A DNA stretch of 64,000 nt. It comes from an uncultured Chromatiaceae bacterium. Lineage in GTDB: Bacteria; Pseudomonadota; Gammaproteobacteria; Enterobacterales; Alteromonadaceae. Numbering within the stretch: position 1 is the stretch's first letter; each line of letters begins with the position of its first letter. This document shows positions 9,617 through 18,783 of this stretch, piece after piece. The notes below the pieces were generated by a model. The model was not told the origin of the DNA. It searched no databases and saw only the letters and a list, made by a program, of their open reading frames with translations. Location: assembly GCA_946482325.1 (NCBI GenBank), contig CAMLRA010000005.1, positions 1-64,000 on the forward strand, written 5' to 3'. A program made the translations under genes and the position numbers.

Positions 9617-10449
9617 AATGCTTTCTCCTGCATCACGATACGGCCAATCAGCAGCAGCACCGCAGTTTGTAACAATGGCAAGCCACAGTGTTTCAGCGCG
9701 TCCCAGCCCTGTGTCCCCAGTAACATCGGCAATTGCGCCCCCGGCAGATATTCCAGCACCACCCGCAGATCCGGGAAGTGCCAGACTAAATAACCGAATG
9801 AACCGGTGATAACACCAATACTGACAATCGCCAGACTAATCGCCAGACGGCTGGATCGGACCAGTGCCGAACACAGCGCCATCAGCGCAGTAAATGGCAG
9901 CAGCACAATCAGCAGATTCAACCAGATCACCAGCGCCGCATTGAGCGCCGACAGTGGCAGTTCGCCAACGCGCCAGACCGCCAGCCCCAGCGTTGCCAAT
10001 AATGACAAACCAATCAGCAGGGCCTGCACCAGAATTTGTCCGATAAAACGGCCGAAAAAAATACTGTCGCGGCTGGAACGTAAAGTGAGGAAACGTAAGG
10101 TACCGCGCGAGCGGTCAGAGCAGGTTTGATCTGCGGTGGCAAACAACACAGCCAGCGGCATAAAAAACACCGTCAATGCCCAATAAACCGACAATTCCGG
10201 CAAGGACCAGTTCAGCAGGTTGTACATCCCGACCATCCCCAACATGCTGCTCAGCATCTGCTGAATTTCCGGCTCCTGCAGCTGCACGCTGGCCTGATAT
10301 ATCGGATAACGCAACAGGAAATACCAGATAGTGGTAAAGGCCGCCAGTGCAAACCAGCCACGCGGGGTTAAAAATAAACGTTGTAATTCAAAGCGGCTAT
10401 AAAGCCAGGTCTGGCGACCAAACAAAGATAATGCGGCGGACATTGGCAC
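9613..10449 (-). CDS. ABC-2 type permease
   Basis: 278 residues with six predicted hydrophobic segments and the cytoplasmic motif TCSDRSRGTLRFLTLRSSRDSIFFGRFIGQ (split here for description: TCSDRSRGTLRFL then SRDSIFFGRF), characteristic of ABC-2 permeases such as NosY-type proteins. It is the first gene of a two-gene unit with the ATPase. AAGGAAGTGCC precedes the ATG. The transported substrate cannot be deduced. Confidence 0.85.
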   Translation of the reverse strand: MPMSAALSLFGRQTWLYSRFELQRLFLTPRGWFALAAFTTIWYFLLRYPIYQASVQLQEPEIQQMLSSMLGMVGMYNLLNWSLPELSVYWALTVFFMPLAVLFATADQTCSDRSRGTLRFLTLRSSRDSIFFGRFIGQILVQALLIGLSLLATLGLAVWRVGELPLSALNAALVIWLNLLIVLLPFTALMALCSALVRSSRLAISLAIVSIGVITGSFGYLVWHFPDLRVVLEYLPGAQLPMLLGTQGWDALKHCGLPLLQTAVLLLIGRIVMQEKAL

Positions 10450-10608
10450 TTCCTTTTCTGCAGTTCAGATTAACTGTGCTGGCAAAGATAGTACCAATAT
10501 CTAACTAAATGAAATTAAACAAATTTATATAATGTAGCTGCATCTTAATGTGTCGAAACCGCTAAATGTTAGCCATTTTGGCACATGGCCCGTTGGAAAA
10601 ACTCAGGC
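10450..10608. other. Intergenic, AT-rich upstream region of ABC operon
   Basis: About 160 bp, AT-rich; it probably holds the promoter of the ABC operon. No hairpin or recognised operator seen. Confidence 0.4.
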
Positions 10609-10806
10609 TCAATCACTGTATTTCAGATGACGCTGACTCAGCCAATAACCAAACCAGGACAGCAACAGGCAAGGAATCAACGCCAATAAACGCATCGGCA
10701 GCCGGTGCTGCTGGTCCAGCAACGTCAACAGGCAAGGAGCATAAATGCCGTAAATCAAAAAAAACGTCAGGACCAGGCCCGACCAATCCATGGTCAACAA
10801 ATCCAT
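10609..10806 (-). CDS. Small membrane protein, unknown
   Basis: 65 residues if started at the ATG at 10806 (MDLLTMDWSGLVL), which is preceded by GGAG at 8 nt. A start at 10854 would add 16 residues with no ribosome-binding site. Two hydrophobic segments (about residues 8-30 and 36-57) are joined by a polar turn LDQQHRLPMR. No family recognised. It stands between the ABC operon and the PuuB-like gene, all on the minus strand, and could be co-transcribed. Confidence 0.65.
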   Translation of the reverse strand: MDLLTMDWSGLVLTFFLIYGIYAPCLLTLLDQQHRLPMRLLALIPCLLLSWFGYWLSQRHLKYSD

Positions 10807-10899
10807 TTCAACACTCCAATCCGCGAAGTGTGGATACAGTAACGTTGCAAACAATTATTTGCAACATTTAATTCACTATTTTACCTATAACCCTCTGCA

Positions 10900-12240
10900 T
10901 CACCACCACTGATCTTTGAGTTTACCGTAGTGGAAATAACCCCATTGCCCGACGCGGCGCAACGGCGCTAGCGGAAATTTCGGTAGTGCCGACTGATACA
11001 GCGGTAAATCCGGCTGCGGCAACCCCATCACTTTATCCGCCAGTCGTTTGCCGGCCTGCACCGAAAACGACAGGCCACTACCGCAATAACCCATGCTATA
11101 CACCACATCACCATGCGCATCTGCTTGATATAAATGTGGAATATCATCCAGCGCCATACAGATCCAGCCTGACCACTGATAGTCGTATTTCAGCTCACGC
11201 AACGCCGGGAAACTCAGTTTCAGCACCTCAAGCAAGCGCTGGGCGTAATATGGATTTTCAGCGTCACTGCCGGTGATGGCACCACGGCCACCAAATAAAA
11301 TGCGGTTGTCCGGTAGCTTGCGGTAGTAGTATTTCAGCGCGCGGGTATCCATCACCACTTGTGACGTCAACAAGTTACAAGCGGCAAGCTGTTCAGCACT
11401 CAGCGGTTCGGTGACAATAATTTGCGATAACACAGGTAAGGTGCGCGACTGCACGCCGGCATGCAGCTGTTTGGGCGTATAACCATTAGTCGCCAGAATG
11501 ACTTTGCGTGCCCGCACCAGCGCCTGTGGCGTTTGCAGCAACTGTGTGCGGCCGTCGGTCTGCCAATCCAGCACCGGACTGCCGGTATGCACTGAAGCTC
11601 CGGCACTACGCGCCAGACGCTGATAACCCCAGGCCAGTTTCAACGGATTGACGCCAAAAGCATCAGCGAAGCGCAAAGCGCCAAAACTCTGCTCGTCAGC
11701 GACATAACGCTGATGCACCTGACTACGGCTTAACAATTCAACTTCAGCGCCAAAGGTTTTTTCCAGCAACCGCGCCTGCGCTTCTAGCGTCGGCACCATC
11801 GACACTTTGTGGGCCATCCGCAGATAACCCGGTTCCTGTTGATCACAATCGATGCCGAGGCTAATCAGCTGCCGGACCCGATCCAAGCCAGCCTGAAACT
11901 CATGGTAGACCCCGCGCATCACGGCTTCGCCCCATTGCTTTTGCATCTGGGCATAAGGTTTGCGGCCGCTGGATTTCAATACAAAACCAGCATTGCGGCC
12001 ACTGCAGCCCCAGGCGGTCTGATTCGCTTCCAGCACCAACGCTTTGACGCCATGCTCCGTCGCCAGATGATAAGCCGCGGATAAACCGGTATAACCGGCA
12101 CCGATGATCGCAACATCGACATCGCAGTCCTGTGTCAGAGCGCCATCATCGGCCGGTGCTACGCCGGAATGTGCAGCCCAGTAACTGGATGGATAAGGTT
12201 GGCCCTGGCCTGGGGTGCGGTCGTGAAGCGGATCGTACAT
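10900..12240 (-). CDS. FAD-dependent amine oxidoreductase, PuuB-like
   Basis: 446 residues of the DAO family. The FAD-binding motif is DVAIIGAGYTGLSAAYHLA (about residues 42-60), followed by WGCSGRNAGFV, where the family often carries the covalent or near-covalent flavin contact. A C-terminal YSMGYCGSGLSFSVQAGK motif closes the FAD site. The closest named relative by layout is gamma-glutamylputrescine oxidoreductase PuuB. None of the other puu genes are nearby, so the substrate (an N-substituted amine or amino acid) is uncertain. AGGATG precedes the ATG. A GNAT gene is divergent. Confidence 0.8.
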   Translation of the reverse strand: MYDPLHDRTPGQGQPYPSSYWAAHSGVAPADDGALTQDCDVDVAIIGAGYTGLSAAYHLATEHGVKALVLEANQTAWGCSGRNAGFVLKSSGRKPYAQMQKQWGEAVMRGVYHEFQAGLDRVRQLISLGIDCDQQEPGYLRMAHKVSMVPTLEAQARLLEKTFGAEVELLSRSQVHQRYVADEQSFGALRFADAFGVNPLKLAWGYQRLARSAGASVHTGSPVLDWQTDGRTQLLQTPQALVRARKVILATNGYTPKQLHAGVQSRTLPVLSQIIVTEPLSAEQLAACNLLTSQVVMDTRALKYYYRKLPDNRILFGGRGAITGSDAENPYYAQRLLEVLKLSFPALRELKYDYQWSGWICMALDDIPHLYQADAHGDVVYSMGYCGSGLSFSVQAGKRLADKVMGLPQPDLPLYQSALPKFPLAPLRRVGQWGYFHYGKLKDQWW

Positions 12241-12317
12241 AACAACATCCTGATTACTGCAATTGAACCCGCATCATGGCAAGATAAAAGACAATTTCCA
12301 AGCCATCCGGATGTGTT

Positions 12318-12914
12318 ATGTCAGAGGCTCAGCGCAGTCCCAGCGCCATCGACTATCAACCGTTATCACCGGCGCATTTTGCCGCCGTCATTGCATTAGG
12401 TAATCAGGTGCATGGCGATGGTTATCTCAGCGCTGAACTGATCAGCACTTATTATCAGCAAGGCCAAAAAGATGGCCACAATGCCGGCGTGGTGGCGTTG
12501 GACAGCAACGGTTTAGCAGGTTTCCGGCTGGCGTTTGCGCCGGGACAGTGGCAGCCTGATCAATGGTGCACCCCAGAGCTATGGGGCGTGCCGTTATCAC
12601 AAGTCGGCTATTTTAAATGCAACACTGTGCGGCCAGACTTGCAAGGCAGCGGTATTGGCGGCGCGTTACTGAAATTATCGATGCAGGCTTTTGTCGCACA
12701 AGGCGCGGTTGCCGGCGTGGCACATTTATGGGTGCAAAGCCCGGGCAATGCGGCGGTGCGGTACTTCAGCAAACATGGTGGCGAGCTGGTCAAAATCCAT
12801 CCTGACAAATGGCGGCAAGACAGTCTGAATGGCTACGAATGTGTGCGCTGTGGCTTTAATTGTCATTGCGATGCAGCCGAGATGATTTTGCGGCTGGCGC
12901 CAGCAGCAGACTGA
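12318..12914 (+). CDS. GNAT-family N-acetyltransferase
   Basis: 198 residues. The acetyl-CoA binding motif A is CNTVRPDLQGSGIGGALLKL (Q/R-x-x-G-x-G/A pattern RPDLQGSGIG, about residues 104-118). An aromatic-rich motif B follows (VQSPGNAAVRYFSKHGGELVKIH). The substrate is not deducible. The start MSEAQRSPS is preceded by a weak ribosome-binding site. It is divergent from the PuuB-like oxidoreductase. Confidence 0.82.
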   Translation: MSEAQRSPSAIDYQPLSPAHFAAVIALGNQVHGDGYLSAELISTYYQQGQKDGHNAGVVALDSNGLAGFRLAFAPGQWQPDQWCTPELWGVPLSQVGYFKCNTVRPDLQGSGIGGALLKLSMQAFVAQGAVAGVAHLWVQSPGNAAVRYFSKHGGELVKIHPDKWRQDSLNGYECVRCGFNCHCDAAEMILRLAPAAD

Positions 12915-12967
12915 AAAAACAGTTTCCTCTGTTTGCCGGGATGACAAACGGCAGGCAGAGGAAACTG
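12914..12967 (-). terminator. Long hairpin terminator, minus strand
   Basis: A perfect 12-bp inverted repeat (12920-12931 with 12956-12967) encloses an inner TGCCG/CGGCA stem. Read on the minus strand it is followed by six T residues (12914-12919), so it terminates leftward transcription, most plausibly from the LysR gene 230 nt away. There is no T-run on the plus side. Confidence 0.75.
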
Positions 12968-13054
12968 CGGGAGAGCCGGAAGCTGAACCGGGCGCAACAG
13001 CTGCACTGCTCAGTGGCCAAGATCTATATCAGCGATACAGACAACACATCACAC

Positions 13055-13070
13055 CGTTTCACGTGGAACC
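13055..13070. promoter_or_regulatory. parS-like centromere site
   Basis: CGTTTCACGTGGAACC matches the 14-nt core GTTNCACGTGNAAC of the conserved ParB-binding site TGTTNCACGTGNAACA exactly; only the two outermost bases differ. It lies between convergent genes. ParAB is encoded at 39.1-40.8 kb. Confidence 0.75.
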
Positions 13071-13107
13071 CGCCTTTGTTGCACAACAACGACTGAAAAA
13101 CAACAAA

Positions 13108-13168
13108 TGTAAGCGGTTACATGAAGTTTCAATATGACAGAGCGCCTGCATCTATGCAAGCGCTTACA
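13108..13168. promoter_or_regulatory. Pair of LacI-type operator palindromes
   Basis: Two 14-mers, TGTAAGCGGTTACA (13108-13121) and TGCAAGCGCTTACA (13155-13168), each close to the palindrome TGTAAGCGCTTACA with a central CG as in LacI/GalR-family operators. Their centres are 47 bp apart. No gene begins downstream in either direction: the flanking genes converge here. Confidence 0.5.
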
Positions 13169-13196
13169 ATGGATATTTATGCGCGGTATTTTACTG

Positions 13197-14159
13197 CTAA
13201 CCAGCCAATGCTGTGAGCACTTCAGGCGTCGCCGCCACCGCCGCAGTGCTGGTCTGGCAATAGGTCTGTGGATTCAGCCGGCATTGCAGATACTGCAGAA
13301 TCACCTTCACCCCGGCTTTCATGTGGACCCGGTGCGGATACACCAGATGCACCGGTAGCGGCTCTGGCATATATTCGGTCAGAATCGGCACTAACCGGCC
13401 GGCATCAATTTCATCAGCCACCTGGTATCGGGTGACATACATCAGGCCAACTCCGGCCAGCACCGCAGGCTTTAATGCTCTGTTGCTGTTGGCATGCAAG
13501 GGGCCTTGGGTCAGCACTTCCAGCGGCTGCCCCTGATCTGAAAAACGCCAGTATCTTTCCTGTGGGCTGTTATCCGTGCTGAGGCAACTATGTTGGGTCA
13601 AATCCCGCGGATGTTGCGGAATGCCGGCCTGCGCCAGATAAGATGGTGCGCCAACCAGTACAATTGGCAATTTGGTCAGTGGCCGGGCGATCAGGCTTGA
13701 GTTGGCCAAACGGCCAAAGCGGATCGCCACATCCACTTCTTCACCGACCAAATCCACCAGCCGATCGGTTAAATCCAGCTCAACACGTAATTTGGGGTAA
13801 CGCTGCAGCAATTCTGGTAATAAAGGCGCGATAATTTTGCTGCCATAAGTCACAGCCACACTGATGCGGATGGTGCCGGCCGGTTCATCACGCATTTCGT
13901 CCAGATGATGTTCCGCCTGATCGGCCTGGCGCACCACTTGCTGGCAATAAGCAAAAAACGCCTGGCCTTCGGCCGTTAAACGGATTTGCCGCGTCGTGCG
14001 CTGCAGCAGCCGCACCGACAAATGCTGCTCCAGCCGGCTGATCGCTTTACTGACCGCGCCTTTGGACATTTGCAGTGCCAGCGCCGCCTGGGTAAAACTG
14101 CCGGTTTCGGCTACCCGGGCAAAAATCGCCATATCACTTAAACGCTGTAGTAATGACAT
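13197..14159 (-). CDS. LysR-family transcriptional regulator
   Basis: 320 residues. The N-terminal winged HTH (DMAIFARVAETGSFTQAALAL then MSKGAVSKAISRLEQHLSVRLLQRTTR, residues 8-60) precedes a periplasmic-binding-like effector domain. The start is the ATG at 14159, preceded by GGAGG at 6 nt; an ATG at 14180 lies upstream of that site. The sequence resembles the DNA-binding-competent CrgA/DmlR-like group (IRISVAVTYGSKIIAPLLPELLQRYPKLRVELDLTDR). No divergent partner enzyme lies close by, so its target is unknown. The extra C-terminal residues after the effector domain are Ala/Thr-rich and carry no domain. Confidence 0.88.
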   Translation of the reverse strand: MSLLQRLSDMAIFARVAETGSFTQAALALQMSKGAVSKAISRLEQHLSVRLLQRTTRQIRLTAEGQAFFAYCQQVVRQADQAEHHLDEMRDEPAGTIRISVAVTYGSKIIAPLLPELLQRYPKLRVELDLTDRLVDLVGEEVDVAIRFGRLANSSLIARPLTKLPIVLVGAPSYLAQAGIPQHPRDLTQHSCLSTDNSPQERYWRFSDQGQPLEVLTQGPLHANSNRALKPAVLAGVGLMYVTRYQVADEIDAGRLVPILTEYMPEPLPVHLVYPHRVHMKAGVKVILQYLQCRLNPQTYCQTSTAAVAATPEVLTALAG

Positions 14160-14314
14160 CAGAACCTCCAACCAGAACATTTCGGCTAGTGTATCAAAAG
14201 CAAAATAGCCTGATTGTTTCTTGTTGGAAACAATCTGTCGTGAAATAACCAGCTAATCAGCCTGAAATGTCCTGCGTATCATTGTGCAGAATTTGTTCAA
14301 TGGAGAAAAAAATC

Positions 14315-14461
14315 ATGTTTCTGCAGATTTTATACGCGGTGGTAAAGGGCTTGTTGGAGATGGATGGTTATCAGGTCACTGCAGCCAAACCTGCAGCAGA
14401 TGTGAGTGCAGAACCCACTCTCCAGGACTGTGTAACCGATGAAAATAAATGTTACAAATGA
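14315..14461 (+). CDS. Possible small protein of 48 residues
   Basis: An ATG at 14315 preceded by GGAG (14301-14304) opens a 48-residue frame: a short hydrophobic start (MFLQILYAVVKGLLEMDGYQ) and a polar tail with two Cys. An alternative in-frame start at 14300 lacks a ribosome-binding site. No family recognised. It could be chance; the ribosome-binding site and position between two promoters are the only support. Confidence 0.3.
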   Translation: MFLQILYAVVKGLLEMDGYQVTAAKPAADVSAEPTLQDCVTDENKCYK

Positions 14462-14478
14462 AATCTTTGATAAAGATT
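14462..14478. promoter_or_regulatory. Inverted repeat upstream of second TonB receptor
   Basis: AATCTTT and AAAGATT are 7-bp inverted arms separated by GAT, about 220 bp before the receptor start. No T-run follows. It is a candidate operator; the gap 14479-14698 otherwise shows only AT-rich promoter-like sequence. Confidence 0.35.
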
Positions 14479-14698
14479 ATGTGAATACAATAATTCAAAA
14501 GTTGCCAGCAAAAGCCGTACTTGTGCATTTGCTGTGCAACTGGTGTTTGGTTTCACGCCATTGACCGCATTCGGTCTGGTCTTTAGCCAATTTTTATATA
14601 GAATCCGCCGCCCCGAATCAGGGCAATTTTGTCAAAACAGCATTTGCCGGCAACTGTTTCTGCAAAGGAACGGGCACGGCAGGCATTCAGAGGTACAC

Positions 14699-17578
14699 AT
14701 GTTCCGTCGTCCATTATTAACCCAGGCCATCAGACTGAGTCTGAGCGCCGCCGCCACTTCGGCCGCATTATTAAGCACTGCGGCTTTCGCTCAGCAAACC
14801 AACGCCGCAGAATCTGTTGAACGCGTCCAGGTGACTGGTTCACGTATTATGCGTGAAGGCGCCATCGCACCATCTCCGGTAACATCCATTTCCGGTACTG
14901 AACTGATGGAAACCGGCGCCCTGAACATCGGTGAAGTGTTAAACGAATTACCAGCACTGGCCTCTACCTACTCTATGGCCAACTCAGGCAACTACATCGG
15001 TACTGCCGGCCTGAACCTGCTGGATTTACGTGGCATGGGTGCTGACCGTACTCTGGTATTGGTCGACGGCAAACGCCATGTGTCATCCAGCGCAGGCTCT
15101 GCCTCTGTGGATACCAACACCATTCCGACTGCCTGGATCGAATCTGTTGAAATCATCACCGGTGGCGCTTCTGCCGTTTATGGTGCCGACGCAGTAACCG
15201 GCGTCGTGAACTTCAAGCTGAAGAAAAACATCGAAGGCCTGGAAGTCAGCGCGACTGGCGGTAAAGCCAACGACAACCCGTATAACAACCACAAATTCAA
15301 CTTCTCTTACGGTAGCGATTACGCCGGTGGTCGTGGTAATGCAGCCATTGCCGCAGAAGTGTCAGGCCAGCGCGTGCTGAATGCAAAAGAGCGTTCGTTA
15401 ACCCGTACTCCCTATATGGCTGTCCGGAATGCTGCCAACAAAGACAAAAAAGACCCGGTGACCGGTGCCACTATCCATGACGGTATTCCGGATCGCATTA
15501 CACTGCCAAATACCGGTTGGTATGACTCCTCAGTGAACGGTAACTTCTACCTGGAAGAAGGCGATGCACTGAACTGGTACACCTTTAATCAGGACGGTTC
15601 AGTCCGCCTGCAAAACCTCGGCACCACTTATGGCGAATGGGGCCGTTGCAGCAACTGTGATCTGTTGGATTTAAAAGAATATTCAGACTTACAGCCAGAA
15701 TTTAACCGTTACAGCCTGAATGCTAAAACCAACTTTGAACTGAACGACGATCACACCTTGTCTGCGGAAGCCAAGCATGTGGTCAGCAAAGGCGATAGCG
15801 CCGGTCAGCCGTCTTTCTTTGAATATGACACTGCACTGGAAATCACCGCAGACAACGCTTACATCCATCCAACACTGGCCGCGCTGATGGCGAAAAACGG
15901 TCTGGATGCGGTTTATCTGCACCGGTTTAATAAAGATGCCGGCCGCCGGATGGAAGAGAACACCCGTACCACCAACCGTGCTGTGGTTGCATTAGACGGC
16001 AACCTGAACGACGACTGGAGCTATGAGACCTATGCTGTCTATGGCGAGACCAAACTGGAACAGGAAAACTTCAACAACCTGATCCGGAAAAACTTCGCGC
16101 AGTCAATTGACGCAGTGAAAGACGCCAGCGGTAAGATCGTTTGTCGTGACGCAGCTGCCCGCGCCGCCGGTTGTGTGCCAACCAGCGTGTTTGGTTATGG
16201 TGCAGTCAACCCGGCTGCCAGCGCCTGGTTTAACACCAACTCACTGTCAACCAGCACTATCAAACAGCAAGTCGTCAACGCCAGCGTAGCCAACAGCGCC
16301 TTGTTTGAATTACCAGCCGGTATGGTCGGTTTTGCTGCCGGTACTGAATACCGTCACGAGCAAAGTGACTCAGTCCCAGACGCTTTTGCTGCTTCAGGTG
16401 CGACCTTTTTAAACGCACTGCAGGAAGAACACGGCAAGTTCAATGTCAAAGAAGCTTTTGCTGAAATCACGGCGCCATTGGTTGCTGACGTTTTCCTGAT
16501 CCAGGATCTGACCTTTGATGCAGCAGTACGGGTCGCTGATTACAGCTCAATCGGCAATGCGACCAGCTGGAAAACCGGTTTAGACTGGACCATCACCGAC
16601 GAAGTGCGGATGCGGTCTACCTATTCGGTCGCCCTGCGTGCACCGAATATCGGCGAACTGTATGGCCCGCAAAACCAAACATTCTTCAGCGTTTATGATC
16701 CATGCGGTAAAGAGTACAACCAAAGCGCTCTGCGGGTGAAAAACTGTCAGGCACTGGGTATTCCGGTTAATTTTGACCCGACAGCTACAGCTTCAACTAT
16801 TGAAGGTCTGTCTGGTGGTAACCCGAATCTGCAGCCGGAAGAGTCAAAATCTTACACAGTCGGTGCTGTTTACCAGCCTGAGCTGATTGAAAACCTGACG
16901 TTCACTGTCGACTACTGGTCCATTGATATCGACGACGCGATTTCTTCAGTCGCCGCGCAGGATATCCTGAACAAGTGTGTGGACAACCCGAACGGTATCA
17001 ACAACCAGTTCTGTGCCCTGATCAAACGGGATGCCACCAGCCGCGAGCTGAAACTGATCACCTCTATCACCCAGAACGTGGCGGCACAAACCGCGGAAGG
17101 CGTCGACTTTGAAATTGGTTATGACTTTGACGCCGTAGGCGGTCGTTTCAAAACCAAACTGATTGGTACTTACCTGGATTCACGCAAGACTTTCTCGTTC
17201 CAGGACAATCCTTCAGTCTTTGAAGAAAACGCCGGTACTGAAGGCGAAGCCGTGTGGCAGGAAAACTTCACGGTTGCTTATGCGCGTGATGCCTGGACAG
17301 CCACCTGGAAAACCCGTCACTTAAGCGCGGTTAGCCTGTACTCAGACCAGGACCTGGTGACCAACCCTGATCCGGTTGACATCATGGGCTACGGCAGCTA
17401 CTTCATCACCGATATCAGCCTGGGTTACCAGTTTGAAAACGGCGTGAACTGGAGCGTCGGTATCGACAACCTGTTTGACCGTAACCTGCCAGGTGTCACC
17501 ACCGGTACAGGTACTGGTTCAGCCAGCTACGACAACATCGGCCAGTTCTTCTACACCACAGTGTCTTACAAAATGTAA
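14699..17578 (+). CDS. TonB-dependent outer-membrane receptor (large)
   Basis: 959 residues from the ATG at 14699, which has GAGG just upstream; earlier in-frame starts add a basic, non-signal-like stretch. The signal peptide ends near TAAFAQQ (about residue 30), then VERVQVTGSRIMREG, plug motifs LDLRGMGADRTLVLVDGKRH and YGADAVTGVVNFKLKK. The barrel has NLQPEESKSYTVGAVYQPE and ends FYTTVSYKM. This is the large receptor type of Alteromonadales/Xanthomonadales (sometimes annotated as TonB-dependent receptor for carbohydrate or peptide). The ligand is unknown. A terminator follows directly, so it is monocistronic. Confidence 0.9.
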   Translation: MFRRPLLTQAIRLSLSAAATSAALLSTAAFAQQTNAAESVERVQVTGSRIMREGAIAPSPVTSISGTELMETGALNIGEVLNELPALASTYSMANSGNYIGTAGLNLLDLRGMGADRTLVLVDGKRHVSSSAGSASVDTNTIPTAWIESVEIITGGASAVYGADAVTGVVNFKLKKNIEGLEVSATGGKANDNPYNNHKFNFSYGSDYAGGRGNAAIAAEVSGQRVLNAKERSLTRTPYMAVRNAANKDKKDPVTGATIHDGIPDRITLPNTGWYDSSVNGNFYLEEGDALNWYTFNQDGSVRLQNLGTTYGEWGRCSNCDLLDLKEYSDLQPEFNRYSLNAKTNFELNDDHTLSAEAKHVVSKGDSAGQPSFFEYDTALEITADNAYIHPTLAALMAKNGLDAVYLHRFNKDAGRRMEENTRTTNRAVVALDGNLNDDWSYETYAVYGETKLEQENFNNLIRKNFAQSIDAVKDASGKIVCRDAAARAAGCVPTSVFGYGAVNPAASAWFNTNSLSTSTIKQQVVNASVANSALFELPAGMVGFAAGTEYRHEQSDSVPDAFAASGATFLNALQEEHGKFNVKEAFAEITAPLVADVFLIQDLTFDAAVRVADYSSIGNATSWKTGLDWTITDEVRMRSTYSVALRAPNIGELYGPQNQTFFSVYDPCGKEYNQSALRVKNCQALGIPVNFDPTATASTIEGLSGGNPNLQPEESKSYTVGAVYQPELIENLTFTVDYWSIDIDDAISSVAAQDILNKCVDNPNGINNQFCALIKRDATSRELKLITSITQNVAAQTAEGVDFEIGYDFDAVGGRFKTKLIGTYLDSRKTFSFQDNPSVFEENAGTEGEAVWQENFTVAYARDAWTATWKTRHLSAVSLYSDQDLVTNPDPVDIMGYGSYFITDISLGYQFENGVNWSVGIDNLFDRNLPGVTTGTGTGSASYDNIGQFFYTTVSYKM

Positions 17579-17589
17579 GATACTGAAGT

Positions 17590-17625
17590 GGTGCGGGTGA
17601 ATCTCACCCGCACCATTTACTTTAA
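17590..17625 (+). terminator. Hairpin terminator of TonB receptor
   Basis: An 11-bp perfect stem (17590-17600 with 17604-17614) with a 3-nt loop is followed by ATTTACTTT. The T-tract is imperfect, but position and stem strength support termination. Confidence 0.75.
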
Positions 17626-17670
17626 ATAAATAAAAAAATAAAATATTTACAATTAATTACCACATTGTAA

Positions 17671-18354
17671 ATGTGTCACTATGATGAATTTCCGTCTGTT
17701 TCTGCTGCTTCCCTGTTTGCCGCTATTCATACCTTCAGCGTATCAGCCACAACCATTTTATGTGATAGCTGTAGTGCGGCTGCGATGCTTGAAACTGCAA
17801 AAGTACAGGCCACAAAGCGGATTCCCGGAGTTTACACAATTGATGTGTTGAATCTCACCGGTGCAGACTACAACGTTTACAAAGTCACTGTTGCGGCCGG
17901 CGAACAACCGGCAACACCACTCATTGCAATATCACAGCAATCTTCAGCCAAAGAAACACAGATTGAAGCAGCTGCTACAGATTTTCAGCTGGCAATTCAC
18001 GCATTAAAGAAAACTGCAGCAGAAAAAATAGTACTGTCTGCACACTCCCCTTATCTTGATGTAGCTGTTGCAAGCGCAGAAAAAGCTGCTTTTGCCAGTT
18101 ACATCACACATGTTGTAAGAAGCCAACATCAACCCTTGCAGCAGAAAATAGCCACACTAAATGCCAGCCTTCGACATCTCGCAACTATAGTTCCGGGTGA
18201 ATCTGTCGATTTTGTAGCGTCAGCATCTTTGCAATCGCCCCTAGCGGTTGAAACTTCGGTGGTATTTCCCGATCTCGCAGAAATCAAAGTACAGATGACA
18301 TTGCAACACAATCTGGCTGATGGATTGGTACCACTTGTCACTGTGATACAGTAA
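17671..18354 (+). CDS. Secreted protein of unknown function, probable 5' frameshift
   Basis: The continuous frame gives 227 residues with a Cys pair CDSCS near residue 31 and a Thr/Ala-rich body (PGVYTIDVLNLTGADYNVYKV and later). Its own N-terminus MCHYDEFPSVSA is acidic and a poor signal peptide. In the next frame, ATGATG at 17681 encodes MMNFRLFLLLPCLPLFIPSA, an excellent signal peptide. Adding one base after about 17740 would fuse it as ...IPSAVSATTILCDSCS with a normal A-x-A cleavage site. The gene is therefore read as a secreted protein whose signal peptide is out of frame by one base, by error or mutation. No strong ribosome-binding site is seen for either start. The function is unknown. 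Confidence 0.6.
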   Translation: MCHYDEFPSVSAASLFAAIHTFSVSATTILCDSCSAAAMLETAKVQATKRIPGVYTIDVLNLTGADYNVYKVTVAAGEQPATPLIAISQQSSAKETQIEAAATDFQLAIHALKKTAAEKIVLSAHSPYLDVAVASAEKAAFASYITHVVRSQHQPLQQKIATLNASLRHLATIVPGESVDFVASASLQSPLAVETSVVFPDLAEIKVQMTLQHNLADGLVPLVTVIQ

Positions 18355-18783
18355 TACTGCTCAAGCTCTATAGCATGATCCTATCTTGCAGGGACTTTAG
18401 ACGAAGCCAACAATCGGCATATTCGCTATCGGATTTAGATTAAGTCGACTTATGCCACTTTGTTCTGATAAATACCATCCTGTTGTATCGGGAAACCTGA
18501 AAGTCTGGCCATCCGGCAATCCAAAAAATCAAGAAAACGCAATTATCTTTATATAAATCAACATATTAAATATGGTAACCATGGGTCTTAGCCAGGTATT
18601 CTTGCTAAAACCCTCTTATAACCACAAGTTAAATGAAACTGCTAAACACCCAGACATCCAGTTATAACAAAATCTTCTGATAAAGCATCAATTGCTGCTT
18701 TTTCAACACTTCATCTGCTGATTAAATGCGCCGCAATGACCGCCGTACTGATACTGCGGCAGACAAACGATGCGGAGTTGATC
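18355..18783. other. Intergenic 430 bp, nothing recognised
   Basis: No coding frame with a ribosome-binding site, no strong hairpin and no recognised riboswitch. The last ~100 bp presumably hold the promoter of the 2OG-oxygenase gene. Confidence 0.5.
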
